From JAPUIN01 sp041580375 (GTDB lineage Bacteria > Acidobacteriota > Polarisedimenticolia > Gp22-AA2): 9,678 nucleotides of DNA. The notes under the pieces are model-generated. The model did not search any database. It was not told where the DNA came from and saw only the letters and a program-made list of their open reading frames with translations. Below, in pieces: positions 5,815 to 9,678 of this stretch. The stretch spans positions 1 through 9,678 of the forward strand of contig JBFGDZ010000137.1 in the NCBI GenBank assembly GCA_041580375.1. The letters are read 5' to 3'. The position numbers were made by a program, and so were the translations under genes. How positions within the stretch are numbered: position 1 is the stretch's first letter; every line of letters starts with the position of its first letter.

Positions 5815-8800
5815 ATGCGACCCAGAACAGTCCTGCTCGCCGTGCTCGGCACCGCGCTCCTCGCGGCGATCCCGGGCGCTCCGCCGCTGTCGGCGCCGGA
5901 CGTTCCGGATCGCGCGGATCGCGCATCGTTCGAGATCCAACTGCGTTCGAGACGCTTCGAGCCGCGGCCGGATCGTTCCTCGGCGCTCGACGAGCTGCGG
6001 CGCTCCGGGCGCAAGCGGGGGCATCTGATCGTTCAGTTCGAAGCCCTTCCCGATCCGGAGACGCGGGCGCGCCTGGAGGCCGCCGGCATCCTGCTGCTCG
6101 ATTACATACCCGACAACGCGTTCCTGGCGCGCGTCCGGGCGAACGTCGAACCGGAGGATGCGTCGCTGGAGTCGATCCGCTGGGTCGGCCGTCTGACCCC
6201 CGAGGACAGAATGGCTCCGGGCGTCCGCGCGGGGACGTTCGGTAAATGGTCGCGTGAAGAATCGGGTGATGTGAGGCTCCAGGTTCACTTCTTCCGCGGG
6301 ATCACGGAGGCGGAGATCCGCCCCATCCTCGAGCGGCACGGCGGCATGATCGAGGCGTCACCGGGAGGATCCGGGGCCAACGTCTGGATCGTGGTGATCG
6401 ATCCGCGCCAGGCGGCGCTGCTCGCGCGCGAGGACGAAGTGCAGTGGATCGAGGAGGCGTCCCCTCCCGGCCGCGGCCTGAACGACGGATCGCGGGCGGC
6501 CGTGGGGGCCGACCTGGTCAAGACCCGGCCCCCGTTCCGGCTGCGCGGGAACGGCGTCGTGATCGGAGAATGGGACGAGGGAGCCGTCGACACCCTGCAT
6601 CGTGATTTTTCGGCCCGCGTCAGGATCAGCACGGCGGAGGTCTGCTCCCCGGTCAACGAGCACGCGACCCACGTGGCCGGGACGGCCGCCGGCGACGGGA
6701 CCAACAGCGGGGGCCTGCTCGCCGGCATCGCCGACGCCGCCGAAATGTGGTCGTACTGCTTCGGCGCGCCCGACTCCTCCTTCCCCTCCATCTGCGGGGA
6801 TCGCATCCGGATCTCCGACATCAACAGAAAGTTCGCCGACGCCACCGGGCGGGCCGTCGCCGTCGCCAACAATTCGTGGGGATACGTCGTCGGCTGCGAC
6901 GAAGAGAACTGCGACCTGCACGGCAACTACGACGCCGTCAGCGGGAACTACGACGAACTGGTGCGCGGATCGGCGGGGCGCCCCGTCAACATCGTCTTCT
7001 CCGCCGGCAACGAGGCGAACGACCGGGACTGTCGTTTCGAGTGCGAGGTCGGCGAGAACTGCTGCGCCAAGGCCCCCCCGGAGATCTGTCCGACGGGCGG
7101 TCTGCGTCACCCCTACAACACCATCCTGCCCCCCGGCGGCACGTCCAAGAACACCGTCGTCGTCGGGGCGACCTACTCCGACGCCCATCGCGTGACCTGC
7201 TTCAGCAGCCGGGGGCCGACGGACGACGGGCGCATCAAGCCCGACCTGGTGGCGCCGGGCGACGAGGAGTTCGACGACCCCTTCCACCCGTGCAACCGGA
7301 ACGCCAAGATCCGCTCGACCCTGCCGTTCAATCTGTACGGCGACCTGGCCGGGACCTCGATGTCCGCTCCCGTCGTGACGGGAGCCATGGCCCTCCTGCT
7401 GGAGGAGTTCCGCCGCTCGCCCGGGTACGTCGCCGATCCCCTGCCGAGCAGCCTGAAGGCGGTCCTGGCCTGCACCGCCCTCGACCTGGGTCGGACCGGT
7501 CCCGACTACGAGTACGGCTTCGGCCTGGTGGACCTGTTCGCCGCCGCCTCGGCGGTGAAGAACGGCGAGGTCAGCGAGGGCTCCATCGTTCACGGCAAGA
7601 AGAACGCGCACGGCTTCAAGCTGCCGCTGACCGCGACGCATCTGCGGGTGACGCTCGCCTGGGACGATCCCCCGGCCTCGCCGTCGGCATCGTCCCAGCT
7701 GGTCAACGACCTGGATCTCGTCCTCATCGACGAGTTCGGCAACTTCTACTTCCCGTGGAAGCTCAATCCCTGCGCGCCCGACCTGGCGGCGACGCGGCAG
7801 TCGACGGGGCCCGGCGGATTCAACCCGGCATTCAACGACCACGTCAACAACCTCGTGCAGGTCGAGGTGGACATCCCGTCCGGCACCATGACGACCGGGC
7901 GATGGACCGCCCTGGTGATCGGCCAGTCGGTGCCGATCGGACCGCAGGCCTACTCGATCGCCAACGTGCAGGTGCTCCTGGACGCGGATCTGGACGGCTT
8001 CGATCCGTTCGACCCGGCCGATCCGGGCGACACGGACGGCCTGCCGGCGGACTGTGACAACCACGACCCGGACATCTTCCCCCAGGCGGCCGAGACCCTC
8101 TGCGACGGGAAGGACAACGACTGCGACGGGGCGGTCGACGAGGACTTCGATGTCGACGGGGACGGGTTCCGGACCTGCGACAACGACTGCGACGACGGCG
8201 ACCCGCTCAAGAATCCCGGAGCCAATGAGGTCTGCGACGGGATCGACAACAACTGCAATCAGGCCGTGGACGAGAACAACGACGGCGATCCCTACGGCCC
8301 CTGCAGCCTCAGCTCTCCTCCCGGCACACCGTGTTCCCCGAACTGCTCAATCGTTCCGCCCCAGGGGCCGTGCGACTGCGACTGCAACGAGAACGACCCG
8401 ACCATCTACTGGGCCAATCCCGCCGGGGACCGGTGCGGGGTCGACGCGAACTGCGACGGCATCGCGCCCTTCATAGTGGACCTCGACCAGGACGGGTTCG
8501 CCTGCAACGATTGCGACAACGCCGATCCGAACGTCTTCCCGGGCGCCCCGGAGCGCTGTGACGGAAAGGACACCGACTGCGACGGCGATCCGCTCGACGA
8601 GACCGCCGACGAGGACGGCGACTCCTTCACGGCGTGCGGCGGCGACTGCGACGATCGCGAAGCCGCGACCCATCCGAACGCCCCGGAGCGCTGCGACGGC
8701 GCCGACAACGACTGCGACGGTCAGGTGGACGAGGACGGCGACGGCGACGGCTACACGGTCTGCGCGGGCGACTGCGACGATGCGAATCCCGCGGTCCGCC

Positions 8801-9678
8801 CGGGCGCCGCCGAGATCTGCGACGGCCTCGACAACGACTGCAACGGCCTGGTGGACGACGGCTTCCCGGACGCGGACGGGGACTGCTACACCACGTGCAC
8901 CAGGGATTGCGACGATCAGAACCCGTTCAACCATCCCAGGGCTCCGGAGCAGTGTGACGGCCTCGACAACGACTGCGACGGCGCGGTGGACGAGGACAAC
9001 GACGGCGACGGCTTCGACGTCTGCGGCCCGGGGGATCCGTTCGATCCGGACGGCCTGCCGGCCGACTGCGACGACTCCGAGGTCGCGGTCTGTCCCGATC
9101 CGATCCAGTGCCCCGAGGTGTGCGACGGCCTCGACAACGACTGCAACGGACTGGTGGACGAGCTCTTCGACGCCGACGGCGACGGCTACACCACCTGCGC
9201 GGGGGACTGCGACGACGCCGATCCCTCCGCCTATCCGGGCGCGCGCGAGGTCTGCGACACGGTCGACAACGACTGCGACGGTCTGGTGGACGAGGACGGC
9301 GACCGGGACGGGTTCGACGTCTGCGCGGGCGACTGCGACGACGACGATCCGCGCGTCTGTCCGGATATCGCCCTCTGCCCGGAGATCTGCGACGGGAAGG
9401 ACAACGACTGCGACGGCGTCCTGCCGGCCGGTGAGATCGACGCCGACGCCGACGGCTGGATGATCTGCGCGGGCGACTGCGACGACGGGAATCCCGACGT
9501 CAACCCGGCCGCGCCGGAGATCTGCAACGGCGCGGACGACGACTGCGACGGACTGGTCGACGAGGACCACGACGGGGTCGGCTTCGACCCCTGCGCCGGC
9601 GACTGCGACGAGCTCGATCCGGACACGTTCCCCGGCGCGCCCGAAGCGTGCGACGGGAAGGACAACGACTGCGACGGC
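5815..9678 (+). CDS. Secreted subtilisin-like (S8) serine protease with C-terminal MopE-type repeats, 3' end outside window
   Basis: The frame is open for 1288 codons to the window edge without a stop. A signal peptide (MRPRTVLLAVLGTALLAAIPG...) is followed by a propeptide-like N-terminal region (about 35-225; HLIVQFEALPD at 70, YIPDNAFLARV near 97). The S8 catalytic domain has Asp254 in IGEWDEG, His283 in EHATHVAGT, oxyanion Asn399 in FSAGNE and Ser515 in GTSMSAP, so the triad is complete. A beta-sandwich resembling the C-terminal domain of Kp43-like subtilases spans about 603-722 (LRVTLAWDDPPASP, LVNDLDLVL). From 723 on come tandem Asp/Cys-rich repeats of the putative metal-binding MopE type (PF11617 as I recall it). 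The protein is probably exported and attached to or released from the cell surface; any sorting signal would be beyond the window. It should be induced with the receiver gene by the sigma-54 promoter. Confidence 0.93.
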   Translation, partial: MRPRTVLLAVLGTALLAAIPGAPPLSAPDVPDRADRASFEIQLRSRRFEPRPDRSSALDELRRSGRKRGHLIVQFEALPDPETRARLEAAGILLLDYIPDNAFLARVRANVEPEDASLESIRWVGRLTPEDRMAPGVRAGTFGKWSREESGDVRLQVHFFRGITEAEIRPILERHGGMIEASPGGSGANVWIVVIDPRQAALLAREDEVQWIEEASPPGRGLNDGSRAAVGADLVKTRPPFRLRGNGVVIGEWDEGAVDTLHRDFSARVRISTAEVCSPVNEHATHVAGTAAGDGTNSGGLLAGIADAAEMWSYCFGAPDSSFPSICGDRIRISDINRKFADATGRAVAVANNSWGYVVGCDEENCDLHGNYDAVSGNYDELVRGSAGRPVNIVFSAGNEANDRDCRFECEVGENCCAKAPPEICPTGGLRHPYNTILPPGGTSKNTVVVGATYSDAHRVTCFSSRGPTDDGRIKPDLVAPGDEEFDDPFHPCNRNAKIRSTLPFNLYGDLAGTSMSAPVVTGAMALLLEEFRRSPGYVADPLPSSLKAVLACTALDLGRTGPDYEYGFGLVDLFAAASAVKNGEVSEGSIVHGKKNAHGFKLPLTATHLRVTLAWDDPPASPSASSQLVNDLDLVLIDEFGNFYFPWKLNPCAPDLAATRQSTGPGGFNPAFNDHVNNLVQVEVDIPSGTMTTGRWTALVIGQSVPIGPQAYSIANVQVLLDADLDGFDPFDPADPGDTDGLPADCDNHDPDIFPQAAETLCDGKDNDCDGAVDEDFDVDGDGFRTCDNDCDDGDPLKNPGANEVCDGIDNNCNQAVDENNDGDPYGPCSLSSPPGTPCSPNCSIVPPQGPCDCDCNENDPTIYWANPAGDRCGVDANCDGIAPFIVDLDQDGFACNDCDNADPNVFPGAPERCDGKDTDCDGDPLDETADEDGDSFTACGGDCDDREAATHPNAPERCDGADNDCDGQVDEDGDGDGYTVCAGDCDDANPAVRPGAAEICDGLDNDCNGLVDDGFPDADGDCYTTCTRDCDDQNPFNHPRAPEQCDGLDNDCDGAVDEDNDGDGFDVCGPGDPFDPDGLPADCDDSEVAVCPDPIQCPEVCDGLDNDCNGLVDELFDADGDGYTTCAGDCDDADPSAYPGAREVCDTVDNDCDGLVDEDGDRDGFDVCAGDCDDDDPRVCPDIALCPEICDGKDNDCDGVLPAGEIDADADGWMICAGDCDDGNPDVNPAAPEICNGADDDCDGLVDEDHDGVGFDPCAGDCDELDPDTFPGAPEACDGKDNDCDG
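7981..9678 (+). repeat. About twelve in-frame MopE-type Asp/Cys repeats, continuing past the window
   Basis: Residues 723-1288 are built of units of about 42-45 residues with the pattern DxDGxxxCxGDCDD..P..xPGAxExCDGxDNDCDGxVDE. A complete unit has four cysteines (probably two disulfides) and many Asp side chains placed as in calcium-binding loops. Unit 3 (8281-8478) is divergent, while units 1 and 8 carry inserts ending in GLPADCD. The units also repeat at DNA level: the same 29 bases stand at 8818-8846 and 9121-9149, and another 29 bases at 8101-8129, 9388-9416 and 9649-9677. It could be a rigid stalk holding the protease away from the cell or a metal-dependent adhesive or folding segment. 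Metal identity is not visible in the sequence. Confidence 0.9.

Noticed and set aside
8558..9463. Thr/Arg/Ala-rich + strand frame within the repeat array
   Set aside because: It is an out-of-frame reading of the protease repeats; the true frame holds the CDGxDNDCDG units without a break.
8347..9570. Antisense Val/Ala-rich open frame under the repeat array
   Set aside because: It is the complement of GAC/TGC-rich repeat codons. Its periodic composition reflects the + strand repeats.
7981..9678. CRISPR array or non-coding tandem repeat
   Set aside because: Units vary in sequence and length but keep a reading frame and a protein motif, and there are no unique spacers of constant length.

Overview
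The window is GC-rich bacterial DNA, and every supported gene reads on the + strand. The gene content is a large-genome, two-component-rich style: a sigma-54 enhancer-binding regulator, a PrsK/PrsR-like signalling pair, and a secreted subtilase with MopE-type Asp/Cys repeats. This suggests a Gram-negative bacterium of the Myxococcota / Acidobacteriota / Eisenbacteria / Planctomycetes kind. No rRNA or other phylogenetic marker is present, so the phylum is a guess.

Layout: (1) Bases 1-151 hold no gene I can defend, apart perhaps from the last few codons of an upstream gene. A good sigma-70-type promoter follows at 152-180. (2) Bases 234-5151 are a tight three-gene operon joined by two 4-base ATGA stop/start overlaps. 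It encodes a family-5 (peptide/oligosaccharide type) extracellular solute-binding protein, a membrane sensor histidine kinase with a large periplasmic domain, and a sigma-54-dependent (AAA+, GAFTGA) response regulator. (3) Bases 5152-5395 are intergenic. They hold a 14-bp perfect palindrome and, about 110 bases further on, a near-consensus -24/-12 sigma-54 promoter. (4) Bases 5396-9678 are a second unit, which that promoter should drive. It encodes a stand-alone receiver-domain protein and then a very large secreted S8 serine protease. The protease is open to the window edge (1288 codons and no stop), with a complete catalytic domain and about twelve tandem Asp/Cys-rich repeats.

Reading the genes together (inference): the binding protein, having no permease or ATPase beside it, probably serves as the ligand sensor for the kinase. 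The kinase phosphorylates the enhancer-binding regulator, which activates the sigma-54 promoter immediately downstream. The output is a secreted protease plus a small receiver that could act as a phosphate sink or feedback element. If the ligand is a peptide, the protease could generate the signal that induces it, giving an extracellular-protein-sensing loop. The promoter, gene overlaps and protein families are visible in the sequence. The ligand and the loop are hypotheses.
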